This document shows positions 1 to 8,679 of a stretch of 64,000 bases of DNA, piece by piece. This DNA comes from Hymenobacter ginkgonis (GTDB lineage: Bacteria > Bacteroidota > Bacteroidia > Cytophagales > Hymenobacteraceae): positions 434,001-498,000 of the forward strand of contig NZ_WQKZ01000002.1 in the NCBI RefSeq assembly GCF_009755225.1. Reading direction: 5' to 3'. Under the pieces are notes generated by a model that was given only the letters and a program-made list of their open reading frames with translations, was not told where the DNA came from and made no database searches. The position numbers and the translations under genes were made by a program. How positions within the stretch are numbered: the first letter of the stretch is position 1; each line of letters opens with the position of its first letter.

Positions 1-2089
1 CTTGCGTTGCCACGGTCATAGTGCCCCCGTAGCTTTTGGTAATAATATCGTAGCTGAACCACAGCCCGAGGCCGGTGCCTTCGCCGGGCGGCTTAGTGGT
101 GAAGAACGGGTCAAATATTTTTTTGACGATGCTGGCCGGAATGCCCGTGCCGTTGTCGTGCACGCGCAGCACGACCCGCTCGCCCTGGCGGGCGGTGCTC
201 ACGCGCACCTCGGGCACGTAGGCCGGGCCCAGCCGCACCGCTTTTTGCCGCACGGCATACACGGCATTGGCAAACAGGTTGAGCAGCACCCGCCCTATCT
301 CTTGGGGCACCAGCTGCAGCAGGCCCAACTGCGGGTCCAGGTGCAAGGTACGAACGAGGGTAAAGTCCTGGTTTTTACTTTGTTGGTTGTGGTAGGCCAG
401 GCGCAGGTATTCTTCTGCGGCCTTGTTTAGGTCCAGGGGCTGGCGCTGGCCTCTGTCGGTGCGGGCATGTTCCAGCATTCCCCGCACGATGTCGCCGGCC
501 CGCGTACCGTGCTGGTTGATGATGAGCAGGTTTTGCTTGATATCGTCCAGCAGGCCGTTTTCCAGGGCCCTATCGCGGGTGGGCTTCTGCGTTTCTGCCT
601 CCAGCTCGATGGCCAGTTCCAGGCCCATTTCCGAGAAATTATTGACGAAGTTGAGGGGGTTTTGAATCTCGTGGGCCACGCCGGCGGTGAGGGCGGCCAG
701 CGCCACCATTTTTTCGCTTTGTACCAGTTGGCTTTGCGTAGCCTGCAGCTCTACCAAGGTGCGGTCCAGGTCGTCGCGCTGCTGGGCAATGTAGGCGTTT
801 TTCTCGCCCAGTGCCCGGTTAGCGCGCTGCTTGAGGTAGATGTTGCGGCCCAGTAGCCCCATTATCAGCACCGTACCGAGCAAACCAGCCAGTAGGCCCC
901 ACAGCTGCTGGCGCTGCAGCTGGCGTGCCTGCGTAAGCAGCGCTATCTGGTCCTGCTTCTTATTCAGCTCGTAGCCGTAGCGCAGGGCGCTGGTTTTGCG
1001 CTGCGTTTCTACGCCCGCCAGCGAGTCTTGGTAGCTCACCCACAAGCTTTGGTAGTGGTAGGCCGGGGCAAAGTCGCCGCGCCGGGCGTAGGTCCGGGCC
1101 AAGATGTCGCTGGCATTCGCCAAGCCCATATTGTCGCGCGCCTGCTGGCTGAGGGCAAAGCCATGCTGCGCCAGCACGAGGGCGCTATCCAGCCGCCCCA
1201 GGTTTAGCTGCGCGCGAGCCAGGGCCAGCTCGGCGCCGGGCAAGTTATGGGTATCAGCGTGGGCCAGGGCCTCGCGCCGGGCGGCGCGGCTGTAGCGCAG
1301 CGCCAGCTCGTTAGCCCCTTGCAGCGCGTATAGCTCAGCCAGGTTTATCTCGTCGGTGGTAGCACTTTGCAGGTCGCCCAGCTTGCGGTATAGTCGGGTA
1401 GAGCGCCGAAAGCACGCCAGCGCTTCCGGCCAGTGGCGCAGCGTTTTGTGGATATTGCCCAGCAGGTTGAAGGTCGCCGCTACTACTGGCTCGTTGCCTT
1501 GCTGCCGGGCATTTCGCAGCGTAACCTGCAACGTTTCCAGGGCCGTCGTATAGTCGCCCAGTTGCACGTAGATATCACCCAGCGTGTACTGCAGGTACAG
1601 CTTGGTAGTGGGCCGATGTGCCTGCTCGGCGTATTTCAGCCCCTGCAATGCCTCCCGAAGTGCAGTTACCAGGTTGGCCCCTGGCACTTCATCAATCAGG
1701 CTAAGCTGCAAGTAGGCTTTGGCCAGCCCCCCCGCTTTGCGATGCTGGGTATAGAGCGCCAGCGCCTGCTGGGTGTAGCGCCGCGCTAACGAATAATTAT
1801 CCTCCAACCGGGCTATAGTAGCCAGCCCGATTAGGGCATTCCCCTCTCCGGCAGGGTAGCGCAGCCGACGGCTCAGGGCGAGGGCCTGCTTGGCCAGCGT
1901 ATTGGCTTGGGCATGGTCGCGGGCCAGCAGTTGGTCCGACAGCGCCTGGAGCCGGCGCACCCGCGTGGTATCAGGCTGCTTAGACTGCGCCAATAGTGCC
2001 CGCAAACTATCCGCTGGGCGCGACTGGGCTGCCAGCGGGCCAAACCGTAGCAACCCAAAGACTATCGCCAAAGCTAGCCGGTAGTTCAT
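1..2089 (-). CDS. TPR-containing sensor histidine kinase (C-terminus beyond window)
   Basis: Two-component sensor kinase, partial: the last few codons lie left of base 1. ATG at 2089 opens a frame of about 696 codons. A signal peptide ([12 protein letters not shown]...) leads into a sensor region of TPR-like helical repeats (about residues 30-370), one membrane helix (about 395-420, [16 protein letters not shown]), a coiled coil, then a HisKA-like region with the phospho-acceptor in [12 protein letters not shown] (His about 473) and a HATPase domain. The ATPase boxes [20 protein letters not shown] and [12 protein letters not shown] are all readable, so the catalytic core looks intact. Domain order places the TPRs outside the cytoplasm and the kinase inside. 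No response regulator is adjacent in the window; the stimulus is unknown. Nearly the whole protein is visible. Confidence 0.93.
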   Translation of the reverse strand, partial: MNYRLALAIVFGLLRFGPLAAQSRPADSLRALLAQSKQPDTTRVRRLQALSDQLLARDHAQANTLAKQALALSRRLRYPAGEGNALIGLATIARLEDNYSLARRYTQQALALYTQHRKAGGLAKAYLQLSLIDEVPGANLVTALREALQGLKYAEQAHRPTTKLYLQYTLGDIYVQLGDYTTALETLQVTLRNARQQGNEPVVAATFNLLGNIHKTLRHWPEALACFRRSTRLYRKLGDLQSATTDEINLAELYALQGANELALRYSRAARREALAHADTHNLPGAELALARAQLNLGRLDSALVLAQHGFALSQQARDNMGLANASDILARTYARRGDFAPAYHYQSLWVSYQDSLAGVETQRKTSALRYGYELNKKQDQIALLTQARQLQRQQLWGLLAGLLGTVLIMGLLGRNIYLKQRANRALGEKNAYIAQQRDDLDRTLVELQATQSQLVQSEKMVALAALTAGVAHEIQNPLNFVNNFSEMGLELAIELEAETQKPTRDRALENGLLDDIKQNLLIINQHGTRAGDIVRGMLEHARTDRGQRQPLDLNKAAEEYLRLAYHNQQSKNQDFTLVRTLHLDPQLGLLQLVPQEIGRVLLNLFANAVYAVRQKAVRLGPAYVPEVRVSTARQGERVVLRVHDNGTGIPASIVKKIFDPFFTTKPPGEGTGLGLWFSYDIITKSYGGTMTVATQ

Positions 2090-2151
2090 AGCGAATAGCG
2101 CGAAGCAGAAAACGAATTGCCTAAGGCATTTTCTTGTATTTTAGGCCGTTA

Positions 2152-2766
2152 TCAGCCAGGCAACCCTGCCACTTGCTTATCGGCCGCGCGGCCCAGGCGC
2201 AGTATGCTGGGCAGCAAGGCCGCTACTACCAGGCCACCCACAATCCCTAGCAGCAGGCTACCGACTGGTGGGAAGCAATTAGTGAGGGGATAATTTTTAT
2301 ACTTTCTGAAAGTAGCATCTCGGCCGCCGCCCGGCGGAAAGGGGGGCGTGGTATGCCCCCCAAAAAAGTTGTCGAAACTATCCGTCATCAGGAAGCGACT
2401 TTCCCCACTAATGGATTGGCCCTCATCCTTTTCGAATTTATAGCCAAATTCCCGCAACTTGACCTTGATAGCCTCGGCGGCGGGCTGGTTGTTCCAAGGC
2501 TTGATTTGCCAATAGATAAGCGTGTGGCCTCGCAAGTCGGTCGTATCGCCTTTGTACAGTTCCAGGCGCAGTTCAATATCCCGCTTCCGCGGCCTTGCCG
2601 CCGAGCCTACCTGAAAGGAGGCGAATACCCCTGGCTGAGACTTAATCGGCTTCTGGCCTAACAGGGCAGTGTATAGGTTTATCGCATTTTGGTAACGGTC
2701 AGGATTCGTGAAGCGGATGACTAAGGATGCTGGCCTTACAACACGGGGGTGCTTAATAGATGACAT
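2152..2766 (-). CDS. Hypothetical protein, possible VOC fold with C-terminal membrane anchor
   Basis: A 204-residue protein if translation starts at the ATG at 2766 (MSSIKHPRVVRP); the frame stays open another 39 codons upstream, but that part looks like non-coding sequence. Residues about 10-60 (SLVIRFTNPDRYQNAINLYT, then beta-strand-like IELRLELYKG) and a second half (TLIYWQIK ... LREFGYKF ... FLMTDSFDNFFG) resemble the beta-alpha-beta-beta-beta modules of the glyoxalase/VOC superfamily. A Gly/Pro linker and a hydrophobic helix (LLLGIVGGLVVAALLPSIL, about 170-188) follow. The metal ligands usual in VOC enzymes are not evident, so no reaction is assigned. It lies alone between the sensor kinase and a divergent ABC permease. 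The VOC assignment is inference. Confidence 0.6.
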   Translation of the reverse strand: MSSIKHPRVVRPASLVIRFTNPDRYQNAINLYTALLGQKPIKSQPGVFASFQVGSAARPRKRDIELRLELYKGDTTDLRGHTLIYWQIKPWNNQPAAEAIKVKLREFGYKFEKDEGQSISGESRFLMTDSFDNFFGGHTTPPFPPGGGRDATFRKYKNYPLTNCFPPVGSLLLGIVGGLVVAALLPSILRLGRAADKQVAGLPG

Positions 2767-3059
2767 AAGCTTTAGCTTTTTGAAATGAGATTGGGTATTC
2801 TGATAAAAGCCTGGGAAGCTTATTACTAAAGGAACCCCCAGCTGGCTCCGAAACAGCGGGAGGTAGGCCAAGCAAGCTTGCAAAAAGCTAAAGGTCAGGC
2901 TGTCAGCCAGCGTAGTACATCAGTGCCAGCACTGAACTTCGAACTCTAGTGGCCGGCGAGGCAGCTTTCGTAGGCCCCAGCAACTTGGTAAGGCGTCTTT
3001 TTGGAGGAGTAACACGGGCGGGGTGAATCTTTGCGTTCTGCTTGTTACCGTAGCTGCTT

Positions 3060-4121
3060 ATGCTCCTCTTCCTTTTGCGCCGCCTGGGCCAGGGCCTGCT
3101 CGTGCTAGTAGGCGTGGCCACGGTGGTCTTTTGCCTGTTTAATGTGCTGCCCGGCGACCCGGCCGCACTGCTGGCCGGCCAGCGCTCGGACCTGGCCACC
3201 AAGGCCGCCATCCGGGCCGACCTCGGCCTCGACCAGCCGCTGCCCGCCCGCCTGCTCGGCTACCTCAACGATGCCTCGCCGCTGGGCGTGCACCCGCGCG
3301 ACTCGGCCGGCCGGGCCCGCTACGGGGGGGTAGGGCTGCTGCCACTGGGCGGGCAGCGCGCCCTGGTGCTGAAGTGGCCGTATTTGCGGCGCTCGTTCCA
3401 GAGCAACCAAGATGTGCTGTCGCTGCTGCTCGACCGCTTTCCGGGCACGCTGTGGCTGGCGCTGGCGGCCATGCTGCTGGCGGCCGTGGGCGGCATTGCG
3501 CTGGGGGTAGGGGCCGCGCTGCGCCCGCAGTCGTGGCTCGATAGGGTGCTGGTAACTACTTCGGTGCTGGGTATTTCGGTGCCGTCGTTTGTGGCGGCCA
3601 TTCTCATTGCCGTCAGCTTCGGGTTTTATTGGAGCCACTGGACGGGCCTCAGCCTCACGGGCCAGCTCTACGAAACCGACCCCTTCACGGCGCAAAGCCA
3701 CTTGGTGCTGCGCAATCTGCTGCTGCCAGCCGTGGCGCTGGGCGTGCGGCCGCTGGCGGTTATCATGCAGCTCACGCGCTCCTCTATGCTCGATGTGCTG
3801 AGCCAAGACTACATCCGCACGGCCCGCGCCAAGGGCCTCAGCCCTGGCCGCACCGTGTGGCACCACGCCCTGCGCAACGCCCTCAACCCAGTGGTAACGG
3901 CCGTATCGGGCTGGCTGGCTTCGCTGATGGCGGGCGCGTTTTTTATCGAATATATTTTCAATTGGAAAGGATTGGGTACGACCACCTTGCGCGCCGTCGA
4001 GAACCTCGATTTTCCAGTCGTGATGGGCGCTACGTTGTTCGTGGCCGCCATCTTTGTACTGGTCAACATTGCCGTCGATGTGCTTTACGCCTTGCTCGAC
4101 CCGCGGGTAAAAATCAGTTAA
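3060..4121 (+). CDS. ABC transporter permease, oligopeptide/dipeptide (DppB/OppB) family
   Basis: Inner-membrane permease of 353 residues. The N terminus (MLLFLLRRLGQGLLVLVGVATVVFCL) and the LPGDPAALLAGQ segment are typical of DppB/OppB proteins. A long periplasmic loop (about 60-120) is followed by five further hydrophobic segments. The EAA-type coupling loop reads DYIRTARAKGLSPGRTVWHHALRNAL and would contact the ATPase; FFIEYIFNWKGLG is also characteristic. No binding protein, partner permease or ATPase is adjacent, so its partners are dispersed; the fused DppD/DppF-type ATPase at 48 kb is a natural candidate. The substrate is probably peptides by family, but cannot be read from the sequence. 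Confidence 0.9.
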   Translation: MLLFLLRRLGQGLLVLVGVATVVFCLFNVLPGDPAALLAGQRSDLATKAAIRADLGLDQPLPARLLGYLNDASPLGVHPRDSAGRARYGGVGLLPLGGQRALVLKWPYLRRSFQSNQDVLSLLLDRFPGTLWLALAAMLLAAVGGIALGVGAALRPQSWLDRVLVTTSVLGISVPSFVAAILIAVSFGFYWSHWTGLSLTGQLYETDPFTAQSHLVLRNLLLPAVALGVRPLAVIMQLTRSSMLDVLSQDYIRTARAKGLSPGRTVWHHALRNALNPVVTAVSGWLASLMAGAFFIEYIFNWKGLGTTTLRAVENLDFPVVMGATLFVAAIFVLVNIAVDVLYALLDPRVKIS

Positions 4122-4221
4122 TAGTGGAGTAAAGAACAGGGCGCGAGGGCAGGGCAAGCGGCTCGCCAGGCGCGACAAACTGTTGCGTGCTCCCTGTTAG
4201 CTACTAACTGTTAACTAGTTA

Positions 4222-4776
4222 ATGAACCACCTCTACCTCATCGGCCTACCGGGCTCGGGCAAGACTACGCTGGGCCGCCGCCTAGCCAGCCACTACGGCC
4301 GCCCGTTTCTAGACCTCGACGCGGTGATAGTAACCGCAGCGGGCCAGGATATTCCGGCCATTTTTGAGGCGGAAGGCGAGGCGGGCTTCCGGCAGCGCGA
4401 AGCCGATGCCCTGCGCGAAGTAGCGGCCCGGCCCGAGCCGCTGGTAGTGGCCACGGGCGGCGGCACGCCCTGCTTCCACCAAAACATGGAGGTGCTGCGG
4501 GCCACGGGCTTTCCTGTGTGGCTCGATGTGCCACTTGCCACGCTGGCTCGGCGCTTGGCAGCCGGCGCGCAGGCTAATACCCGGCCACTGGTAACCGCCG
4601 CCCACGGCCCTAACTCGCCCGAGACGCTCGAAAATTCTTTAAAAAGATGGCTGGGGCAAACTCTCGCGGCGCGGCGGCGGTTTTACAGCCAGGCGCGGCT
4701 GCGCTGCCCCGGCGCTACCAGCACTAGGCCGGCCGCCGTAGTGGCGGCGCTGGCCGAAGCTGGTTTTCAGTTTTGA
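4222..4776 (+). CDS. aroK: Shikimate kinase
   Basis: Phosphorylates shikimate at the 3-OH using ATP, the fifth step of the chorismate (aromatic amino acid) pathway; cytoplasmic. The 184-residue length suits AroK. The P-loop is GLPGSGKT (8-15), the shikimate-binding acidic motif DLDAVI starts at 31, the Arg-containing FRQRE segment is at about 56-60, and the GGG motif (ATGGGTP) sits at 79-81. The lid region carries NTRPLV, and RRRFY near 150 supplies the C-terminal arginines. ATG start at 4222. It stands alone, 100 bp after the permease, with no other aro gene in view. Assignment is firm. Confidence 0.95.
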   Translation: MNHLYLIGLPGSGKTTLGRRLASHYGRPFLDLDAVIVTAAGQDIPAIFEAEGEAGFRQREADALREVAARPEPLVVATGGGTPCFHQNMEVLRATGFPVWLDVPLATLARRLAAGAQANTRPLVTAAHGPNSPETLENSLKRWLGQTLAARRRFYSQARLRCPGATSTRPAAVVAALAEAGFQF

Positions 4777-4814
4777 GCAGCCAGCCGAGCGGCAACCGTA
4801 ATCCGGCTTGGTCG

Positions 4815-4822
4815 TAAATTTG
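4815..4822 (+). promoter_or_regulatory. Bacteroidota -7 box (TAAATTTG) upstream of hydroxylase gene
   Basis: TAAATTTG matches the Bacteroidota primary-sigma -7 element TAnnTTTG, 51 bases before the hydroxylase ATG. I could not place a well-spaced -33 TTTG, so this is a candidate only. Confidence 0.4.
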
Positions 4823-4873
4823 CCCCTTAGGTAAGCGTCTTTCAGCAGTTTAGTTAGTATTTAAAGCGTTCGT

Positions 4874-5521
4874 ATGGCTATTGTTTCCGACACGGCGGCC
4901 CCTACCCCGGTGCGGCCCAAGCACAAGGGCTCGGCCCAGCTATTCAAAAACCCCATGCTCGAGCGGCTGTCGCACACGCACATTGCGTTGCCGGTTAGCA
5001 TCTTCATTATCACGGCCTTGATTAGCCTATACTACGGCTTTACCCACGGTTTTCTGTCGGGTGTTTCGGCGCTGGGGCTGTTTGTAGGCGGTTGGTTCTT
5101 GTTCACGTTTGTAGAGTACCTAGTGCATCGCTACGTGTACCACATTCCGGCTACTTCGCCGGGCCGGGCCAAGTTTCAGTACACCATGCACGGCGTGCAC
5201 CACGAGTACCCAAAGGATGAAACGCGCCTGGCGATGCCGCCCATCATCACAGTATTTGTGGCGTCGCTGCTATTTTTTATTTTCCGGTTTGTATTTGGCA
5301 CCTGGGCCTTTGGTATTCTAGCCGGCTTCACGTTTGGCTACGCCCTGTATCTATTTGTGCACTACGCCATTCACGTGTATTCGCCCCCGAAGAATTTCTT
5401 GAAAGTATGGTGGACGCACCATGCCCAGCACCACTACCGCCAAGATGAGGTAGCGTTTGGGGTAAGCAGCACCCTCTGGGACCATATCATTGGCACTATG
5501 CCCACCAAGCGCAACGATTAG
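4874..5521 (+). CDS. Fatty acid hydroxylase / sterol desaturase family protein
   Basis: Membrane-bound di-iron oxygenase of 215 residues. Histidine clusters that would hold the two irons are clear: HRYVYH (85-90), HGVHHEYP (106-113), HYAIH (163-167) and HHAQHHYR (182-189). Hydrophobic stretches at about 38-58, 63-84, 122-142 and 145-165 give the usual four-helix membrane core. The spacing is closest to fatty-acid 2-hydroxylases (FA2H/Scs7-like) rather than carotenoid hydroxylases. In Cytophagales, 2-hydroxy fatty acids occur in membrane lipids including sulfonolipids, so that is a reasonable but unproven role. The frame ends just before a strong bidirectional hairpin at 5537-5577. Confidence 0.85.
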   Translation: MAIVSDTAAPTPVRPKHKGSAQLFKNPMLERLSHTHIALPVSIFIITALISLYYGFTHGFLSGVSALGLFVGGWFLFTFVEYLVHRYVYHIPATSPGRAKFQYTMHGVHHEYPKDETRLAMPPIITVFVASLLFFIFRFVFGTWAFGILAGFTFGYALYLFVHYAIHVYSPPKNFLKVWWTHHAQHHYRQDEVAFGVSSTLWDHIIGTMPTKRND

Positions 5522-5536
5522 CGGCTGGTGACACCC

Positions 5537-5577
5537 ATAAAAAAGCGCGACTCCTGAACAGGAGCCGCGCTTTTTTA
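5537..5577. terminator. Bidirectional intrinsic terminator
   Basis: An A-tract, a GC-rich inverted repeat (GCGCG.CTCCTG, AACA loop, CAGGAG.CGCGC) and a T-tract lie between the + strand hydroxylase gene and the convergent small membrane-protein gene. It can end transcripts from both sides. Confidence 0.85.
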
Positions 5578-5595
5578 TGTCGAATTATCAAGTAC

Positions 5596-5793
5596 TTATA
5601 CCGTGCCGGTGCCGCTATTACCACCACCGCCCATCTTGCTCACCAGCCACCACACCAGGGCTACGACCAAGAACACGCCGATGGCGCCAATCCAGATACC
5701 GCCCTTGAGCAAGTCGCCGGCCAGCGAGCAGCCCGTGAGTGTAGAAGCTAGCATAGCCAGCACAAAAAGCGAAAAAAGACGCGAGGTAGACAT
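5596..5793 (-). CDS. Small lipoprotein-like single-helix membrane protein
   Basis: A 65-residue protein starting at the ATG at 5793. The N terminus MSTSRLFSLFVLAMLASTLTGC has a charged n-region, hydrophobic core and a lipobox (LTGC, Cys 22), so lipidation is expected. The mature part carries one strong hydrophobic helix (WIGAIGVFLVVALVWWLV) and a Gly-rich tail (KMGGGGNSGTGTV). The frame extends 65 codons upstream, but the lipoprotein signal argues for this start. Short proteins of this layout are widespread in Cytophagales; function unknown. It diverges from galK, sharing a 175-bp intergenic region. Confidence 0.75.
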   Translation of the reverse strand: MSTSRLFSLFVLAMLASTLTGCSLAGDLLKGGIWIGAIGVFLVVALVWWLVSKMGGGGNSGTGTV

Positions 5794-5968
5794 GAGAATA
5801 GTCAGAAGGTGAGGAAGATAGGCAAGCCCGCCCACTGGCGGCTTTGTAACTAAACTTACTCTGTTAAGCCAAAAAAGGTTAGAAAATAGTCGGCTCCTAC
5901 CCCCCAACGCCTGGGTTGCGTAGAGAAAAAGCCTGCTATTGCGGTTTATCTGCCACTTTTGTTCTCTT

Positions 5969-7135
5969 ATGACCGCATCCGACCTCACATCCGCCTTTCA
6001 ACGCCGCTTCGGCGAAGTTCCTAGCCTGCTGCTTCGGGCCCCGGGCCGCATCAACCTTATCGGGGAGCACACCGATTACAACGATGGCCTAGTGCTTCCG
6101 GCTGCCATCGACAAGGAAATCCGCTTTGGGCTGCGCCTTAATGGCACTGACCGCATTCGGTTGGTGGCCCTCGACTTCGACGCGACCTACGAGGTGGCTG
6201 TAGCCGACATTGCGCCCATTCCTGACGGGCACTGGGCCAATTACCAGCTGGGCGTGGTGGCGGGCTTGCAACAGCGTGGGGCTACGGTGCCGGGCTTCGA
6301 CTGTGCCTTCGGGGGAGATATTCCGGGCGGGGCAGGCTTGTCGTCGTCGGCGGCCGTGGAGTGCGGCGTTGCCTGGGGCCTCAACCACCTCCTAAAACTT
6401 GGCCTGGATACCATGACGCTGGCCCAGATTTCGCAGATGGCCGAGCACGAGTACGCAAAGGTGATGTGCGGCCTCATGGACCAATTTGCCAGCATGTTTG
6501 GCCGGGCCGGGCACGTGGTGGAACTCGATTGCCGCTCGCTCGAATACGCCTACTTCCCCTTCAACACCGATGCCTGCCGCATTGTGCTCTGCAACTCGGG
6601 CGTGAAGCACGCGCTAGCCGACAGCGAGTACAACACTCGCCGCGAGGAGTGCGCCAAGGGGGTAGCGATTTTGCAAAAGCGCAACTCCAGCATCAAGTCT
6701 TTGCGTGATGCTACCCTGCCCGAAATCGACGCGGCCCAAGCCGAGCTGGGCGAGGTAATAGCGAAGCGTTGCCGCTACGTGGTAGAAGAAAACCAGCGTG
6801 TGCAAGACCTCACCGCCCGCCTCGTAGCAGGCAAACCGCTCGAGCAGGTGGGCGAGCTACTCTACGCCAGCCACGCCGGCCTGCGCGACCTCTACCAGGT
6901 CAGCTGCTCGGAGCTAGACGTGCTGGAGGCAATGGCCCACCACGCGCCCGGCGCCTACGGGGCCCGCATGATGGGCGGCGGCTTCGGCGGCTGCACCCTC
7001 AACCTGGTAGCTACGGATAAGGTCGGGGAATTTGTCGAATTTATGACTAAAGGCTACCAGGACCAGCTAGGCTTGAAGCTCGAAACCTACGTAACGAACC
7101 TAGCCGATGGGGTAGGGGAGCTTATCAATAATTGA
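5969..7135 (+). CDS. galK: Galactokinase
   Basis: Phosphorylates galactose at C1, first committed step of the Leloir pathway; cytoplasmic GHMP kinase of 388 residues. The galactokinase signature APGRINLIGEHTDYNDG lies at residues 24-40, the ATP-binding GHMP loop GGDIPGGAGLSSSAA at about 117-131, and the C-terminal motif MMGGGFGGCTLNLV at about 335-348. The ATG at 5969 is preferred because the signature then sits at its usual distance; an ATG 30 bases upstream only adds a non-conserved tail. galT follows after a 411-bp gap holding a pseudogene. No galE or galM is in the window. Confidence 0.96.
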   Translation: MTASDLTSAFQRRFGEVPSLLLRAPGRINLIGEHTDYNDGLVLPAAIDKEIRFGLRLNGTDRIRLVALDFDATYEVAVADIAPIPDGHWANYQLGVVAGLQQRGATVPGFDCAFGGDIPGGAGLSSSAAVECGVAWGLNHLLKLGLDTMTLAQISQMAEHEYAKVMCGLMDQFASMFGRAGHVVELDCRSLEYAYFPFNTDACRIVLCNSGVKHALADSEYNTRREECAKGVAILQKRNSSIKSLRDATLPEIDAAQAELGEVIAKRCRYVVEENQRVQDLTARLVAGKPLEQVGELLYASHAGLRDLYQVSCSELDVLEAMAHHAPGAYGARMMGGGFGGCTLNLVATDKVGEFVEFMTKGYQDQLGLKLETYVTNLADGVGELINN

Positions 7136-7149
7136 TTTTTCAATAGTCA

Positions 7150-7526
7150 GTGGCTAATTATAAGGCGCCTAGAGAAAACGTCCTTCGAGACAAAAGCTTT
7201 CGGTTTGCGGTGCGGGTGGTGAGCTTGCACCGCTGCCTGCTGGCGTCGAAGCATGAATACCTCGTCTCCAAATAATTGCTACGGTGCGGCACCAGCGTAG
7301 GCGCTATGATACGCGAAGCTGAGCTTGCCGAATCAAAGCTGATTTTATTCATAAGCTGGCCGTCGCCCAGAAGGAAATCAGTGAGGCGCTTTACTGGCTT
7401 GAATTACTCGAAGCAACCAATTACCTGACTTTGCCCGAGGCCCAAAGCCTCTGCCCCGATGCTACTGAGCTACTAAAGCTGCTCACCAGCTCTCTAAAAA
7501 CTGCCAAAACGCCCATCAATCATTAA
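7150..7526 (+). pseudogene. Broken four-helix-bundle protein gene (23S rRNA intervening-sequence family)
   Basis: Reading from a GTG at 7150 gives VANYKAPRENVLRDKSFRFA followed by VRVVSLHRCLLASKHEYLVSK, the start of a typical small four-helix-bundle protein related to those in 23S rRNA intervening sequences. An in-frame TAA at 7273 falls where the family has a Gln (SKQLLR becomes SK-stop-LLR). The frame then continues as LLRCGTSVGAMIREAELAES up to about 7336, where one base appears to be missing; after a +1 shift it reads KADFIHKLAVAQKEISEALY and on to a TAA at 7524-7526. Two independent lesions make it a pseudogene. It sits between galK and galT in the same direction. The original start may have been ATG. 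Confidence 0.85.
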
Positions 7527-7546
7527 TAAATTAACCATTAAAAAAG

Positions 7547-8596
7547 ATGGACCTTACTTCGCAACCCCATCGCCGGTTCAACCCCTTGCTCGATGAGTGG
7601 GTCCTGGTGTCGCCGCACCGTGCCAAACGCCCTTGGCAGGGCCAGCAGGAAAAAGACGAGGCCGAGGCACGCCCCGCCTACGACCCCACGTGCTACCTCT
7701 GCCCCGGCAATAAGCGCACCAGCGGCGAAGTCAACCCGCCGTACGAGCACCAGTTTGTATTCGACAACGACTTCGCGGCGCTGTTGCCCCAGGGCGAAGC
7801 CGGCAGCTACGAAGAAGGCGGCCTGCTGCGGGCCGAGGCCGAAACCGGCCACTGCCGCGTCATCTGCTTCTCGCCGCGCCACGACCTAACGCTGCCCGAA
7901 ATGCCAGTGTCGGAAATTCGGCGGGTGGTGGATGTGTGGACCGACGAGTTTCGCACGCTCGGCGCCGACCCGAACATCAACTACGTGCAGATTTTTGAGA
8001 ACAAAGGCTTCGTAATGGGCTGCTCGAACCCGCACCCGCACGGCCAAATCTGGAGCGAGCGCACCGTGCCCGACCTCCCCGCCAAGGAAGCCCGCGCCCA
8101 AAAAGCCTACTTCGAGAAAAACGGCCGCACCCTGCTTAGCGATTACCTGGCCATCGAAGAGAAGACAAAAACCCGCTTTGTGGTTGAAAACGATACGTGG
8201 GTGGTGCTGGTGCCCTTCTGGGCGGTGTGGCCCTTCGAGACGCTGGTGCTGCCGCGCCGCGCCGTGCAAGACCTCACCCAGCTCAACGACCAAGAGCGCG
8301 ACGGGCTAGCCGATATCCTGAGCCAGCTCACGATTCGCTACGACAACCTGTTCGAAATCAGCTTCCCTTACTCGGCCGGTTTTCACCAGCGTCCCACCGA
8401 CGGCCAGGACTACCCCGAGTGGCACCTGCACATGCACTTCCTACCCCCCTTGCTGCGCTCGGCCACGGTCAAGAAGTTTATGGTGGGCTACGAGCTGCTG
8501 GCCAATGCCCAGCGCGACATCACCCCCGAGCAAGCCGCCGAGCGCCTACGGGCGCTGCCCAGCGTGCACTACAAAGCGGCCCAGGTAGCTAAGTAG
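7547..8596 (+). CDS. galT: UDP-glucose--hexose-1-phosphate uridylyltransferase
   Basis: Exchanges uridylyl groups between UDP-glucose and galactose-1-phosphate (Leloir pathway). 349 residues, the normal GalT length. The zinc-site pair CYLCPGN is at 49-55, FENKG and [13 protein letters not shown] (active-site histidine triad HPHGQ, about 162-166) follow, and the second HIT-like half ends with the [10 protein letters not shown] metal motif. [16 protein letters not shown] at the N terminus is also diagnostic. It is downstream of galK with a pseudogene in between and no obvious terminator, so co-transcription is possible. A perfect hairpin follows at 8615-8667. Confidence 0.96.
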   Translation: MDLTSQPHRRFNPLLDEWVLVSPHRAKRPWQGQQEKDEAEARPAYDPTCYLCPGNKRTSGEVNPPYEHQFVFDNDFAALLPQGEAGSYEEGGLLRAEAETGHCRVICFSPRHDLTLPEMPVSEIRRVVDVWTDEFRTLGADPNINYVQIFENKGFVMGCSNPHPHGQIWSERTVPDLPAKEARAQKAYFEKNGRTLLSDYLAIEEKTKTRFVVENDTWVVLVPFWAVWPFETLVLPRRAVQDLTQLNDQERDGLADILSQLTIRYDNLFEISFPYSAGFHQRPTDGQDYPEWHLHMHFLPPLLRSATVKKFMVGYELLANAQRDITPEQAAERLRALPSVHYKAAQVAK

Positions 8597-8614
8597 AACC
8601 GTTTTTAATGAGAA

Positions 8615-8667
8615 AAAGAACGTCACGCTGAACGCAGTGCTTCACTGCGTTCAGCGTGACGTTCTTT
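8615..8667. repeat. Perfect 25-bp palindrome, repeat copy A, probable bidirectional terminator
   Basis: Arms of 25 bp (AAAGAACGTCACGCTGAACG...) separated by only CTT form a near-ideal hairpin between the convergent galT and response-regulator genes, flanked by A and T runs. The outer ends GAACGTCA/TGACGTTC are shared with intergenic elements at 15901 and 43720, suggesting a dispersed repeat family that also serves as a terminator here. Confidence 0.8.
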
Positions 8668-8679
8668 ATTTAACACATG

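Noticed and set aside
3105..4178. A 357-codon open frame on the minus strand
   Set aside because: It lies antisense to the DppB-type permease, is rich in Arg/Gln/His as expected from reversed high-GC codons, and shows no family motif.
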